Origin: Ramlibacter sp.
GTDB taxonomy: Bacteria; Pseudomonadota; Gammaproteobacteria; Burkholderiales; Burkholderiaceae_C
Length of the DNA: 58,367 bases
Direction: 5' to 3'
Assembly: GCA_021323335.1 (NCBI GenBank)
Contig: JAJTCN010000045.1
Location: forward strand, 1-58,367
Position 1 is the stretch's first letter. Every line of letters starts with the position of its first letter. The notes under the pieces are model-generated. The model was not told where the DNA came from, did not search any database, and saw only the letters and a program-made list of their open reading frames with translations. This document shows, piece after piece, positions 17,679 to 28,100 of the stretch. A program made the position numbers and the translations under genes.

Positions 17679-18712
17679 GCCTTGTACTTCTCTTTGGCGC
17701 GGCGCGCGAAGTCGTTGGTGTAGGTGCGCCCCAGGTCGATCTTGTCGGCCTTGATGCTCGCATCGAAGCTGGCCAGCGCCTTCACCGCGGTCTTCGCGCC
17801 CTCTTCCGGCAGCAGGCCGTCGAGGGCGATGGCTTCGCGCACCTTGTTGAACGACGCCAGGTACAGCGCGCGGTCGCCGAGCAGGTAGCTTTCCGGTACG
17901 GTCTTGATGATGTCGCTGGGGCCCGCCGTCTGCAGCCACTTCAGCCCGTGCACGATGGCGTTGGCGAGCGCCTGGCAGGTGTTGGGGTTGGCCTTGACGT
18001 AGTCCACGTGCGTGTAGAAGCAGGCTGCCGGCATCGGGCCGCCGAACACCTCCTGCGTGCCCTTGAGCGTGCGCGTGTCGCTGATGATGCGCACTTCGCC
18101 CTTCTGCTCGAGCATCGTCATCACCGGGTCGATGTTGCTCATGGCGTCGACCTGCCCCGAGCGCAACGCCACCAGCGCGCCCGCGGAGGTGCCGACGCCG
18201 ACATAGCTGACGTCGCTGGCCTTGAGGCCGGCGCGCGACAGCACCAGGTTGGCCACCATGTTGGTGGACGAGCCGGGTGCGGTGACGCCGATCTTCCTGC
18301 CGCGCAGGTCGGCCACGCTCCGGTAGTTGGGCATGGCCTTGACCGAGACGCCCATCGCTATCTGCGGCGCGCGGCCCATCAGCACGATCGACTGGATGTG
18401 CTGGTTCTTCGACTGCATGTTGATGGTGTGCTCGTACGCGCCGCTCACGATGTCGGCGGAGCCGCCCACCAGCGCCTGCAGCGCCTTGGCGCCGCCGGCG
18501 AAGTCGGAGATCTCGACGTCCAGGCCTTCCGACTTGAAGTAGCCCAGCTGTTCGGCGATCGTCAGGGGCAGGTAGTAGAACGCCGCCTTGCCGCCCACGG
18601 CGATGGAAACCTTGCTTTTCTCGGGCTTGCCTTGCGCGCGCACGCCGGGGGCGGCGACGGCAGCAGCGGCCAGCAGCGTGAAGCTGCGGCGGCTGAGGGA
18701 TGTCCGGTGCAT
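17675..18712 (-). CDS. ABC transporter substrate-binding protein (NMT1/SsuA-like)
   Basis: 345 aa. The N-terminus LSRRSFTLLAAAAVAAPGVRAQ looks like a twin-arginine signal, so it may be exported folded. The mature part follows the NMT1/THI5/SsuA pattern: YYLPLTIAEQLGYFKSEGLDVEI, FAGGAKALQALVGGSADI and the KIGVTAPGSSTNMVAN segment. The ligand could be a sulfonate, nitrate, pyrimidine or similar small molecule; no metabolic gene beside it decides this. First gene of the importer operon. Confidence 0.9.
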   Translation of the reverse strand: MHRTSLSRRSFTLLAAAAVAAPGVRAQGKPEKSKVSIAVGGKAAFYYLPLTIAEQLGYFKSEGLDVEISDFAGGAKALQALVGGSADIVSGAYEHTINMQSKNQHIQSIVLMGRAPQIAMGVSVKAMPNYRSVADLRGRKIGVTAPGSSTNMVANLVLSRAGLKASDVSYVGVGTSAGALVALRSGQVDAMSNIDPVMTMLEQKGEVRIISDTRTLKGTQEVFGGPMPAACFYTHVDYVKANPNTCQALANAIVHGLKWLQTAGPSDIIKTVPESYLLGDRALYLASFNKVREAIALDGLLPEEGAKTAVKALASFDASIKADKIDLGRTYTNDFARRAKEKYKA

Positions 18713-18835
18713 GGGGGCCTCTCCTGGAATCTTCTTATGGATGGTCCAACGAGGGTATGCGCCATGCTGCGCAGCCGCATCGGGACTCTCCCGTGCGGGT
18801 TTTCACGTAACGCGCAAGTCCCTGCGGGACGGCGG

Positions 18836-19249
18836 TCAGCGCCAGCCGCTCAGGAGGATGGCAATGTTCACCAGGAAGGCCGCGGCCCAGATGGCCGAGC
18901 GCGTCTTCGGCAGGCCGGCGACGTACATGGCCACGTAGATGATGCGCAGCGTGACGAACAGCAGCGCCAGGATGTCCAGCCGCGTCTGCGGCGCGCCGAG
19001 CTGGTGCGCGATGATGACCGCCGCGAAGAAGAAGGGCAGCGCCTCGAACGTGTTGGCCTGCGCCGCGTTGGCGCGCGCCTGCCAGCCCTGCTGCCGCGCC
19101 AGCCATTCGCGCGGCGCGTGGTTGTCGTAGCCGCCCTGGCTGCGCGGCTTGCCGAAACCGTGGAACTTGGCCAGCCACGAGCACGCCAGCGGCACCAGCG
19201 CCGCGACGAGCACGCACCAGTAGGCCACGGTGAAACGCGCGAAAGTCAT
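18836..19249 (-). CDS. MAPEG family membrane protein
   Basis: 137 aa with four predicted membrane helices. The [39 protein letters not shown] stretch shows the MAPEG pattern: Arg-rich loop, then AxAAHxNxxE-like [11 protein letters not shown]. The family comprises membrane-associated eicosanoid and glutathione metabolism proteins, but the bacterial members are mostly uncharacterised. The ATG overlaps the recR stop (ATGA), so it is expressed with the DNA repair genes without an evident functional link. Confidence 0.87.
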   Translation of the reverse strand: MTFARFTVAYWCVLVAALVPLACSWLAKFHGFGKPRSQGGYDNHAPREWLARQQGWQARANAAQANTFEALPFFFAAVIIAHQLGAPQTRLDILALLFVTLRIIYVAMYVAGLPKTRSAIWAAAFLVNIAILLSGWR

Positions 19250-19839
19250 CTGATCCTCCTGTCCACCATCGCATGCGCGATGGTCCCCAAGTCCACGTAT
19301 TCGAGTTCGCTGCCGGCGGGCACGCCGCGCGCGAGCCGCGTCACCTTCAGCCCGCGCTGCTTGAGCGCCTCCGCGATCACGTGCGCGGTGGCTTCCCCTT
19401 CGGCGGTGAAGTTGGTGGCCAGGATCACCTCCTGCACCTCGCCCTCGGTCGCCCGGGCGAACAGCTTGGCCAGGCCGATGTCCTTGGGACCGATGCCGTC
19501 CAGCGGGCTGAGCTTGCCCATCAGCACGAAGTAGAGGCCGTTGAAGGCCTGCGTGCGTTCCACCGCGGCTTGGTCGGCCGGCGTCTCCACCACGCAAAGC
19601 TTGCTGCGGTCCCGCTGCGGGCTGCGGCACGTGGCGCAGACCTCGTCCTCGGTGAAGGTGTGGCATTGGCTGCAATGCCGGATGTGGCCGGCCGCCTGCT
19701 CGAGGGCGCGGGCGAGCACGTGCGCCCCCTCGCGGTCGTGCTGCAGCAGGTGGAACGCCATGCGCGAGGCGGACTTGACGCCCACGCCCGGCAGGCGCCG
19801 CAGCGCCTCGATCAATGCCTGGAGGGAAGGTTCTGCCAA
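19246..19839 (-). CDS. recR: Recombination mediator protein
   Basis: Part of the RecFOR pathway that loads RecA onto gapped DNA. It has 197 aa. The helix-hairpin-helix [17 protein letters not shown] comes first, then the zinc finger CSQC...CATC, then the Toprim domain starting at LCVVETPAD and containing [15 protein letters not shown]. The only start giving the full conserved N-terminus is TTG at 19839, 1 nt after the ybaB stop, so translation probably depends on coupling to ybaB. Confidence 0.96.
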   Translation of the reverse strand: MAEPSLQALIEALRRLPGVGVKSASRMAFHLLQHDREGAHVLARALEQAAGHIRHCSQCHTFTEDEVCATCRSPQRDRSKLCVVETPADQAAVERTQAFNGLYFVLMGKLSPLDGIGPKDIGLAKLFARATEGEVQEVILATNFTAEGEATAHVIAEALKQRGLKVTRLARGVPAGSELEYVDLGTIAHAMVDRRIR

Positions 19840-19840
19840 G

Positions 19841-20164
19841 CTAGAAAGGCAGCTTCATGCCGGGCGGCAGGCCGGCGGTGAGCTTGCCCATCTTCTCGGC
19901 CGACGTTTCCTCGGCCTTGCGCACGGCGGCGTTGAAGGCCGCGGCCACCAGGTCCTCCAGCATGTCCTTGTCCTCGCCCAGCAGGCTGGGGTCGATGGTG
20001 ACGCGCTTGACGTCGTGCTTGCAGGTCATGGTGACCTTCACGAGCCCGGCGCCGGATTCGCCGCTGACCTCGATCAGCGCCAGTTCCTCCTGCGCCTTCT
20101 TCATGTTGTCCTGCATTGCCTGCGCCTGCTTCATCAGGCCGGCCAGCTGTCCCTTGTTGAACAT
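19841..20164 (-). CDS. ybaB: YbaB/EbfC family nucleoid-associated protein
   Basis: 107 aa. It starts [28 protein letters not shown] and ends [10 protein letters not shown], both hallmarks of this DNA-binding family. It forms a homodimer that binds DNA broadly. It sits between dnaX (11 bp upstream) and recR, the standard arrangement in Proteobacteria. Confidence 0.96.
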   Translation of the reverse strand: MFNKGQLAGLMKQAQAMQDNMKKAQEELALIEVSGESGAGLVKVTMTCKHDVKRVTIDPSLLGEDKDMLEDLVAAAFNAAVRKAEETSAEKMGKLTAGLPPGMKLPF

Positions 20165-20175
20165 GGTGTGCTCGC

Positions 20176-21990
20176 TTAGTGTTTCTCGATCGGTTTGATA
20201 CTGCCGGGGACGATTTTCGCCCCAAAGTCACGTTGCATCTGCTGCACGAACGGATCGCCCAGGATGATCTGCTCCGCGGCCAGCTGCCGCTCGGCCGCGG
20301 CCTGGGCGTTGCGCCGCGCCGGGCTGTCGGTCACTGGGCCCACCTCCACCGAGAGTTCCACGACGTGGCCGGCGGCATGCAGGGCCGCGCGCAGGCGCTC
20401 GCGGCTGGCCGGCTGGTTGAGCGATTCGCGCTCCACGCGCAGCATCCAGTGGCCTTCGTCGCGGCCGACCAGCTGGGCCTGCAGCGCGAGCTCGCGCACC
20501 AGGGCGGCGATGGCTTCGCGCTGCACCAGTTGCTGCACGGTGGCGAACCAGAAGTCGCCTTCGGCGGTCGGAACGACGGCCGGGGCATGGGACGGTGCCT
20601 CGCGCAGCGGCTCGGGTTGCACGCGGACGGGCACGCCCATGACGTCGCCGGTGTCGCGCACCGGTGCCGTGGTGCGCGGCGGCGCCTGGCGCGGCTCGAC
20701 GACGGGGAGGACGTGGCCGGGTGGGGCGGCGGGGCGTTGGGTTTGCGGCGGCGGTGTGTCGCGGTTCGCCTGCGGGCTCACCGGCGACCTACCGAGTACG
20801 GCGTCCGGGTTCCCCGTAGGTCGTGGTGACGAAGGAACCGCGACACCCGGCGCAGCCGCCTGCGCTTCATTCAGAGTTTTTTTTTCCGCCTGTCCCGGCT
20901 TGAAAGCCAGCAGCCGCAACAACACCATCGTCAGCGCCGCATATTCGTCCGGGGCCAGCCCCAGCTCCGCCCGCCCGTGCAGGCAGATGCTGTACAGCAG
21001 CTGCGTCTCATCGGCCGGCATCAGCGCCGCCAGCCGCACGATGGCCGCGGCCTCCTCGTCGGCGGGTTCGCCGGTGTCCGGCACCGCCTGCTGCACCGCC
21101 ATGCGCTGCAGCACCATGCTCATTTCCTCCAGCGCCGCGCCGGCCGACAGGCCATGCAGGCGCAAGGCCTCGGAGACCTCGACCACCGTCTTGCCGTCGC
21201 CCTGGGCCAGCGCCTCGACCAGCCGGAACACATGGCTGCGGTCCACGCTCCCCAACATCTGGCGCACGGCCGCCTCGCGCAGCTCGCCGCCGCCGAAAGC
21301 GATGGCCTGGTCGGTCAGCGACAGCGCGTCGCGCATCGACCCGCGCGCCGCGCGCGACAGCAGCCGCAGCGCCTGCGCATCGGCCGGCACCGCTTCGGCC
21401 TCGAGCACGTGCACCAGGTGCTCCTGCACCGTCTCCGGCGCCATCGGCCGCAGGTTGAACTGCAGGCAGCGTGACAGCACCGTCACCGGCACCTTCTGCG
21501 GATCGGTCGTGGCCAGCACGAACTTCAGGTACTCCGGCGGCTCTTCCAGCGTCTTGAGCATCGCGTTGAACGCGTGCCCGGTGAGCATGTGCACTTCGTC
21601 GATCATGAAGACCTTGAAGCGGCCCTGCACCGGCTTGTACACCGCCTGCTCCAGCAGCGACTGGACCTCGTCGACGCCGCGGTTGGACGCCGCGTCCAGC
21701 TCGGTGTAGTCGACGAAGCGGCCGGAGTCGATGTCGGTGCAGGCCTGGCAGACGCCGCACGGCGTCGCCGTGATGCCGCCCTGGCCGTCGGCGCCCTGGC
21801 AGTTCAGCGACTTGGCGAGGATGCGCGACACGGTCGTCTTGCCGACGCCGCGCGTGCCGGTGAACAGGTAGGCGTGGTGCAGCCGCTGCTGCTCGAGCGC
21901 GTTGGAAAGCGCCTGCACCACGTGCTCCTGGCCCACCATCTGGCCGAAGGTCCGGGGCCGGTACTTCCGGGCGAGCACGAGGTACGACAT
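20176..21990 (-). CDS. dnaX: DNA polymerase III subunits tau (and probably gamma)
   Basis: Clamp-loader ATPase of 604 aa. Start ATG 21990 ([15 protein letters not shown]). Walker A is GTRGVGKTT, the zinc motif is CxxCxxC (CGVCQAC), the DEVHMLT box is Walker B, and the sensor region is [14 protein letters not shown]. The tau-only C-terminal domain occupies the last 110 or so residues. An A9 run covers codons 369-371, and a shift in either direction meets a stop within four codons, giving a short gamma-like product of about 372-374 aa. Residues 382-412 in the linker are encoded by a palindromic repeat related to 5284-5384. It is followed by ybaB and recR. Confidence 0.96.
   Translation of the reverse strand: MSYLVLARKYRPRTFGQMVGQEHVVQALSNALEQQRLHHAYLFTGTRGVGKTTVSRILAKSLNCQGADGQGGITATPCGVCQACTDIDSGRFVDYTELDAASNRGVDEVQSLLEQAVYKPVQGRFKVFMIDEVHMLTGHAFNAMLKTLEEPPEYLKFVLATTDPQKVPVTVLSRCLQFNLRPMAPETVQEHLVHVLEAEAVPADAQALRLLSRAARGSMRDALSLTDQAIAFGGGELREAAVRQMLGSVDRSHVFRLVEALAQGDGKTVVEVSEALRLHGLSAGAALEEMSMVLQRMAVQQAVPDTGEPADEEAAAIVRLAALMPADETQLLYSICLHGRAELGLAPDEYAALTMVLLRLLAFKPGQAEKKTLNEAQAAAPGVAVPSSPRPTGNPDAVLGRSPVSPQANRDTPPPQTQRPAAPPGHVLPVVEPRQAPPRTTAPVRDTGDVMGVPVRVQPEPLREAPSHAPAVVPTAEGDFWFATVQQLVQREAIAALVRELALQAQLVGRDEGHWMLRVERESLNQPASRERLRAALHAAGHVVELSVEVGPVTDSPARRNAQAAAERQLAAEQIILGDPFVQQMQRDFGAKIVPGSIKPIEKH
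20756..20846. repeat. Palindromic repeat copy 2, inserted in frame in dnaX
   Basis: A perfect 12-bp inverted repeat forms the ends (20756-20767 against 20835-20846), with an inner pair CGACCTAC (20785-20792) and GTAGGTCG (20816-20823). The left half matches the intergenic copy at 5284-5325. The frame stays open and adds about 31 residues rich in Pro, Ser and Arg to the tau linker. This resembles palindromic elements known from Rickettsia that insert into coding genes, but I do not claim homology with those. Confidence 0.7.
20850..20885 (-). other. Programmed slippage site (A9) with downstream hairpin in dnaX
   Basis: On the coding strand, nine A residues (20885-20877) fill codons GAA-AAA-AAA-A. 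They hold the heptamer A-AAA-AAA in the correct phase for -1 ribosomal slippage. A -1 shift reads AAC-TCT-GAA-TGA, and a +1 shift reads CTC-TGA. A GCGCAG/CTGCGC hairpin with a 4-nt loop (20865-20850) starts 11 nt after the run. Escherichia coli dnaX uses A-AAA-AAG with a hairpin. Thermus thermophilus dnaX uses transcriptional slippage on nine A residues. Confidence 0.75.
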
Positions 21991-22040
21991 GGCGTCGATT
22001 CTACGGTGACCCCACGGCAGCTCGGCCACGGCCTCTCGCC

Positions 22041-22046
22041 TACAAT
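22041..22046 (+). promoter_or_regulatory. Likely -10 element of the 4.5S RNA gene
   Basis: TACAAT lies 8 nt before the predicted 5' end of the RNA at 22055. No good -35 hexamer is obvious. The gene diverges from dnaX, whose start codon is 50 bp away. Confidence 0.5.
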
Positions 22047-22054
22047 ACGCACTG

Positions 22055-22146
22055 ACGGGCCTCCCCGCATGGTGAAGTGGCCAACCGGGTCAGGTGGGGA
22101 ACCAAGCAGCCCTAACTGCGTAGCCAGTGCCGGGGGTAAGGCTCGT
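22055..22146 (+). ncRNA. ffs: Signal recognition particle 4.5S RNA
   Basis: The conserved SRP domain IV is unmistakable: GGTCAGGTGGGGAACCAAGC followed by AGCC contains the symmetric loop (GTCAGG opposite AAGCAG) and the apical tetraloop. The ends pair as ACGGGCCT with AGGCTCGT, then CCCCG with CGGGG, which defines a hairpin RNA of about 92 nt. It binds Ffh to target ribosomes making inner-membrane proteins. I see no T-tract terminator directly after it. Confidence 0.93.
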
Positions 22147-22272
22147 CAACTCGCGCCTGTCATCCCGCCCGCATCACGACTCGGCGCCGGCTGACACGGC
22201 CGCGCTAGCAGTTCCCACAAACCTTCCCTTATGGCCGCGCCTAAAGTTCACGGCAACAAAGGGAGATGAGCC

Positions 22273-22926
22273 ATGGAGAAGGCCGCTACTTCCGGCAGGA
22301 ATGCCGGTCACTGCTGGAAGGTTTCGCTGCTGCCGGGCGCGGCGCTGGCGCTGGCCACACTGGCCGCCCCCGCGTTCGCCGCCGTCGACACGCCGATGCA
22401 GCTTCCGGCCGATGTCATCGTCGCCGAAGCGCGCATGGACCAGCAGCCCGCCCGGATGCAGGTGCAGACCAGCAGCCTGCCGCGGCTGGAGTCCAACGAC
22501 ACCGGTTTCCAGGCGCCCCGCGTGGACGTCACCGTGTTCCCTCCCGGCGGCGCCGGCGGCATCGGCGCCGTGCTCGGCATGAGCACCCCGCGCACCGGCG
22601 TGCACTCCTATGGCCTCAACTCGCCGCAGACCAGCGTGGACCTGGGCGTGCGCTGGAGCCAGCGCCTGAGCGGCGCGCACCAGATCGACGTGACGGCCTG
22701 GCGCCGCATGCGCATGGACGACGACGCCTACAGCCTGATCCAGCGGCAGCAGCAGCCGGTTTACGCTGCCCGGGTGGAGCTGAACCTGGCGGAATCCGCC
22801 GGCAAGTCGGGATTGATGGCGGACCTGAAAAGCCGCTTCATCGGCCTGCAGCTGGAAAGCGGCGGCCGCATCTCCATCAAGCGCAAGAACGGGGGCGCGA
22901 TGGTTTATTACCGCACCGCCTTCTGA
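22273..22926 (+). CDS. Exported protein of unknown function
   Basis: 217 aa. The signal peptide runs to about APAFAA (residues 15-36: LLPGAALALATLAAPAFA). There is a proline- and glycine-rich middle (FPPGGAGGIGAVLGM), then a strand-rich C-terminal half with alternating hydrophobic residues, ending KSRFIGLQLESGGRISIKRK and VYYRTAF. The C-terminal Phe and beta pattern would suit an outer-membrane or periplasmic beta protein. GGGAG at 22260-22264 precedes the ATG with about 8 nt spacing. I do not recognise the family. Confidence 0.7.
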   Translation: MEKAATSGRNAGHCWKVSLLPGAALALATLAAPAFAAVDTPMQLPADVIVAEARMDQQPARMQVQTSSLPRLESNDTGFQAPRVDVTVFPPGGAGGIGAVLGMSTPRTGVHSYGLNSPQTSVDLGVRWSQRLSGAHQIDVTAWRRMRMDDDAYSLIQRQQQPVYAARVELNLAESAGKSGLMADLKSRFIGLQLESGGRISIKRKNGGAMVYYRTAF

Positions 22927-25164
22927 TCAACCCGCCGGCAGCGGCAGCTCGAAGTAGAACTCCGTCCGCACGCCCGGCTCGCTGGTGAAGGCGAGCCGGC
23001 CGCCGTGCGCCTGGACGATGCTGCGGCAGATGGCCAGGCCCAGCCCGGTGCCGCCCTTGCTGCGCCGGTCCGACGAATCGGCTTGCGAGAAGCGGTCGAA
23101 GATCCGGTCCTGGAACTCGGGCGGCACGCCCGCCCCGCGGTCCGCCACCGCCACCCGCGCCTGGCCGTCCTGCACGCCCACCCACACGTCCACCGTGCCG
23201 CCGGCCGGCGAGAACTTGGCGGCGTTCGACAGCAGGTTGACGCAGACCTGCACGATGCGGTCGGCATCGGCCACCACCAGCGGCTGCGCCTGTGCCTGCA
23301 GCCGGAAGTCCACGCGCAGGGACTCGCCGTAGCTGCGGGTGTCGCGGATCGATTGCTCCACCAGCGGCAGCAGCGGCTGCTGCTGCATGCGGTACGCCAG
23401 CTTGCCCGCGGCGATCTTCTCCAGGTCCAGCATGTCGTTGATCAGGCGGATCAGCCGCTCGGTGCTCTGGTGCGAGATGGCCAGCAGCTGGCGCGCCTCG
23501 GGCGGCAGCTCGCCGGCCATCCCGGCGTTCAGCAGGTCGAGCGAGCCGTAGATGGCGGTCAGCGGCGTGCGCAGCTCGTGCGACACGGTGGAGATGAATT
23601 CGTCCTTCATCCGCTCCACTTCCTTGCGCTGCGAGATGTCGTGCAGGAAGGCGGTGAAGAAGCGCTGGTCGCCGGTGTTGACGAGGCCGATCCGCATCTC
23701 CACCGGCAGTTCGCGGCCATGCCGGTCGACCACGATGCGCTCGATCGGCCGGTTCAGGATGGCCGAGGTGCCGGTGCGCGCGTACTCGGCCAGCGCGAGC
23801 TCGAGGCTGCCGGCGAACCGGGGCGGCACCAGCAGCTCGGCGGCGGAGCGGCCCAGGACTTCCTCGCGGCCCCAGCCGAACACCACTTCGGCCTGCGTGC
23901 TCCAGTCCGTGATGCGCCCTTCCAGGTCCATGCCGATGAAGGGGTCCTGCGCGCTCTCGATGATGGTCTGGATGCGCTGCTCGCTGGCGCGGACGCGGTC
24001 GAAGGCCTCGCGCAGCTGCGCCGTGCGCTGCTCCACCCGCTGCTCCAGGCCGGCATTGAGCTGCTGCAGTTCCTCGTGCTGCCGCCGCACCTGCGCCAGC
24101 AGCGAGTCGAGCGCGGCGCCGAGCACGCGCACCTCGCTGTACGCGTTGGACGGCTGCACCTGCGCGCCGGCGCCCTGCTCGATCTGGCGCGCCGTGTCGG
24201 CCAGGCTGAGCAGGGGCCGCGTCACCGCGCGGGCCGCCAGCCATCCCAGCAGCGAGAAGAGCAGCGCGAGCGCCACGCCGCCCAGCAGCACGTCGCGCTG
24301 CAGCTGCCGCACCGGCGCGAAGGCCGCGCCGGTTTCCTGCCGCACCAGCACCCGCCAGCCCAGGCCGGGCGACGACAGGTGGCCCTTGCTGCGCGCATAG
24401 CCCACCAGGTAGGTGCCGCCGTCCGGCCAGGTCTCCGTGATGGAGCCGGGCACGCCCGAGGCGGCGCGCTCCAGGCTCGCCAGCTTCAGCGGCTTGCCCT
24501 CCAGCGCCGCCGGGCCGAGCAGCACCACGCCGTCCTCCGAGACGATCAGCGGCTCGACGCCGGCGCGCCGGCCAGCGCCGAACATCGCCTGCCGGACGTC
24601 GTGCGCCCAGTCCCAGGACACGTGCGCGGCCAGCACCGGCGACCCCGCGCCACCCTGCAGGGGAAAGGCCACGTCGTAGAAGCGCGGGGCCGCGCCGTCT
24701 CCGGCGCGCAGGGCCCTGGCGAGGAGCACCGCCTCGTGCACATCGCCGAGGTGCTCGCCCGCCGTGGCGTTGCGGAACCAGGGCCGCTGCGAGACGTCCA
24801 CGCCCTCCAGCAAGCCGTCGGAGGCGGCGCGCACGATGCCGCCCGCGTCGGCGACGCCGAGCCAGGCATAGAAGCGATAGCTGTCCTGCGCCGCGTCGAG
24901 CTCGCGGCGCACCGCGTCCCAGTCCTTCAAGGGCGCGATGCGGCCGGCCATCAGCTGGATCTCGCGATAGCGCTCGAACATGTTGCGATCCAGCCGCGAC
25001 GTGGTCTGGCTCGCAAGGTCGGCCAGGTTCGCGCCGATGCTGGCGGAGAGGTCGCGCGACGCGGTGCGCTCCGCCATCAGCGTGAGCAGCACGGTGAGCA
25101 GGATCGACAGCGCGCTCGACGCCAGGGCGAGGTACGCCCCCAGGGACCAATTGCCGCGCCTCAA
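22927..25164 (-). CDS. Membrane sensor histidine kinase with Cache-like, HAMP and PAS domains
   Basis: 745 aa. TM1 is near residues 8-30, followed by an extracytoplasmic sensor region of about 250 residues with a Cache-like pattern (RPWFRNATAGEHLGDV), then TM2 (LLGGVALALLFSLLGWLAA) and HAMP. A coiled coil precedes the PAS domain. HisKA has the phospho-acceptor in STVSHELRTPLTA. HATPase motifs NLLSNAAKFSP, DRGAGVP and GGTGLGLAI follow. The start is TTG at 25164, which overlaps the addA stop (TTGA); no ATG gives TM1. No response regulator is adjacent, so its partner is unknown. Confidence 0.88.
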   Translation of the reverse strand: MRRGNWSLGAYLALASSALSILLTVLLTLMAERTASRDLSASIGANLADLASQTTSRLDRNMFERYREIQLMAGRIAPLKDWDAVRRELDAAQDSYRFYAWLGVADAGGIVRAASDGLLEGVDVSQRPWFRNATAGEHLGDVHEAVLLARALRAGDGAAPRFYDVAFPLQGGAGSPVLAAHVSWDWAHDVRQAMFGAGRRAGVEPLIVSEDGVVLLGPAALEGKPLKLASLERAASGVPGSITETWPDGGTYLVGYARSKGHLSSPGLGWRVLVRQETGAAFAPVRQLQRDVLLGGVALALLFSLLGWLAARAVTRPLLSLADTARQIEQGAGAQVQPSNAYSEVRVLGAALDSLLAQVRRQHEELQQLNAGLEQRVEQRTAQLREAFDRVRASEQRIQTIIESAQDPFIGMDLEGRITDWSTQAEVVFGWGREEVLGRSAAELLVPPRFAGSLELALAEYARTGTSAILNRPIERIVVDRHGRELPVEMRIGLVNTGDQRFFTAFLHDISQRKEVERMKDEFISTVSHELRTPLTAIYGSLDLLNAGMAGELPPEARQLLAISHQSTERLIRLINDMLDLEKIAAGKLAYRMQQQPLLPLVEQSIRDTRSYGESLRVDFRLQAQAQPLVVADADRIVQVCVNLLSNAAKFSPAGGTVDVWVGVQDGQARVAVADRGAGVPPEFQDRIFDRFSQADSSDRRSKGGTGLGLAICRSIVQAHGGRLAFTSEPGVRTEFYFELPLPAG

Positions 25165-28100
25165 GTCTGGACCACCATCGCGCCTTGCGCGGTGAGGAAG
25201 GCGCTGCGCACCGCCACGCCGGGGTTGGCCGCCGCCACGGCCTCGCGGTAGCGGCGCATCTGCTCCAGCAGTTCGGGCTGGCGTTCGGGATGCGCGGCCG
25301 ACTTGTAGTCGAGCACCCACCATTCGCCGCTGTCGCGCCGCCGCACCAGCCGGTCCAGCCGCAGCAGCTCGCCGCCGGCCAGCAGTTCGACCTCGTTGTG
25401 CTGCCAGTCCACCCGCGCGGGGTCCCAGGCCCAGGCGCCCTCGCCCTGCAGGATGCGCTGCGCCATCGCAGCCGCCTGCTTCACGGCCGCGCCGTCCAGG
25501 CCGAACGTGCGTTCGACCTCGCGCAACTGCGCGGGGCGCAGGCGGCCATCGGCCGGCGCCGTTTCCAGCAGCCGGTGCATCGCTTCGCCGAGGCGGGACA
25601 CGGCGCTGCCCTCGGGCGCGCCCGGACGCAACCATTCCAGCAAGGTCGCGGCCGCCTCGCCCGGAACCACGCGCAGCGTGAAGGTGCCGCCGGCGCCGGC
25701 CTCCTGCAGGGGCTGGGCCGGCTCGGGCAGCGGCACCATCGTGGCGCAGGGCAGCAGGCGCTGCCACCAGGTCGGCACGCCCGGGGCGGACGACGGCACC
25801 ACCGAGGAGATCACCAGCTGGTTCTCGGCGCGCGTCATGGCGACGTACAAGGCATTCAGTTCCTCCCGGGCGCGAGCCGCGTGCTCCACGCCCAGCGCTT
25901 CCGCGTTGCAGGCCGGCGGCCGGGTCTCGCTGGCCAGGAAGGCGAAGCGCCACGGCGCCGGCGCCTCGCCCGGCCATTCGCACAGGGCGCCCATGCTCTC
26001 CGGGCGGCTGGGCAGGCCGTCGGTGTCCAGCAGCAGCACGGTCGGCGCCTCCAGTCCCTTGGCCCCGTGCACCGTCAACAGCCGCACCACGCCCTCGGCG
26101 GCCACCGCCGGTCCGCGGATGCCGCCCGCCTTGAGGGCGCGCACGAACGCGTAAGGGGTGAGGTAGCGTCCGCCTTCCACCTGCAGCGCCGCGCCCAGCA
26201 GCGCCTGCAGGTTGGCCAGCACGCCGGCGCGCAGCGGCACCGGCGCGCTGCGGGCGAAACGCGCCAGCACGTCGCCCTGGTCGTAGATGGCCTGCAGCGC
26301 ATCGTGCGGAGGCAGCGACTGCGCCAGCCGCTGCCAACCGCGCAGCTTGTCCGCAATGTCCGGCAGCGGCGCGGGCAGGTCCGCCCCGGCCTGCAGGCAG
26401 TCGAACCAGGAGCGCGGCGGGCCGTCCTGCGCCGACGCGCGGACCCGCAGCGCCAACGCCACCAGCGCGTCGTCGCCGCAGCCAAACAGGGGCGACTTGA
26501 GGGTGCGGGCCAGCGAGAGGTCGTGGGCCGGCGAGACCAGCACGTCCAGCAGCGCGGCCAGGTCCTGCACCTCCGGCGCCTCGCACAGGTCGGTCTTCTC
26601 CGGTTGCTGCGCCGGGATGTGCAGTACGCGCAGTTCCTCTTCCATCGCCGCGAGGCGTTCGCGCTTGCGCGCCAGCACCATCACGTCCTGCGGCCGGGCG
26701 CCGGCGCGCAGCTGCGCGGCCACCCAGGCGGCGGCCTGCCGGCACTCCAGCGTGACCAGGCGTTCCTCCGGCAGCTCGCGCGGCACGGTCAGGCTGTCGC
26801 GCCAGGCCCAGTGGTCCTGCGGGGCGTCGTCCTTCACCGGCCGCTGGATCGGCGGCAGCGCGAGCACGGCGCCGGCGGCCGACGATTCGGTGCTGTGCGC
26901 GCGGAAGTCGGTGTAGAGCCCTTCGGCTTGCGTGGCCAGCATCACGGTGTTCACCGCCGCCAGCACCGCGGGCGCATTGCGGTGGGTGTGGTCGCAACTG
27001 AGGCGGTCGCCCTGCAGGTCCTGGGCGATGAAGTCCTGGGCGGCGCGGAACACCTGCGGCTCGGCGCGACGGAAGCGGTAGATGCTCTGCTTGGGATCGC
27101 CGACGATGAACACGCTTGGCCCATCGCCGCCGGCGCCGGCATAGCTGGAAAGCCACGCATGCAGCGCCTGCCACTGCAGGGCGTTGGTGTCCTGGAACTC
27201 GTCGATCAGCAGGTGGCGCAGGCGCAGGTCGAGCTGCTCCTGCACCCAGCCGGAAAGCACGGCGTCCGACAGCAGCACGTGGGCGGTGCGCTCGACGTCG
27301 CTCATGTCCACCCAGCCGTGTTCGCGCTTGAGCGCCGCATAGGCTTCGAGCATGCGCCTGGCCAGCCGGGCCATGCGCTGGTGGTGCAGCCAGGCCTCGT
27401 GCTGCTGCATGGCGCTGCACAGGCGCTGCGCGAGTTGCTGCGCGCCGCGTACCGCGTCGGTGCTCGCCAGCGCCTGGTTGAACTTGCGCGGCTCCTGGTT
27501 CGCGGTCAGCAGCGCGGTCACCGCCCGGGCGCAATCGCCGGCCGTCACCGCCTCTTCCAGTTCGCGTCCCTTGGCCGCAAAGCTGGGAGCGGAAGCGCGC
27601 CCGAGGACGCGGGCCGCGTCGAACAGGGCCTCGCGCACCCAGGTTTGCCCGAACGCGTCTTCCGGCCGGTCGAGCCCGGCGAACTCCTCGAACACTTCCC
27701 CGAACGGGCGCACGGAATCCTCCACCACGCCGTGCGCGTCGGCCATGCCGAACTCCACCCGCTTGTGCAGCGCCGCCTCCAGCGCCTTGAGCGTGTTGAA
27801 GCGGCCGTACGCCGCGACCGAGGCTTCGTAGTCGGCGCGCGCGCCGGCATCGGCCTCGACGGCGGCATGGAAGCGCCGCCAGACCCGGGCGATGGCCTCC
27901 TTGTCGTCTTCCAGCAGCTCGAAGCGGGTGGGCAGGCCCAGAGTCTGCAGCACCGACACCGGCGCGCCGCGCAGCAAGGCCGCGAACCAGCTGTGGAAGG
28001 TGCGGATCTGCACCGGGCGGCCGGACTGCAGCAGGCGCGCGTACAGGCCGCGCAGGGCAGCGCGCGTCGCGGCATCGGCGTCGGGCAGCCCGCGCGCCGT

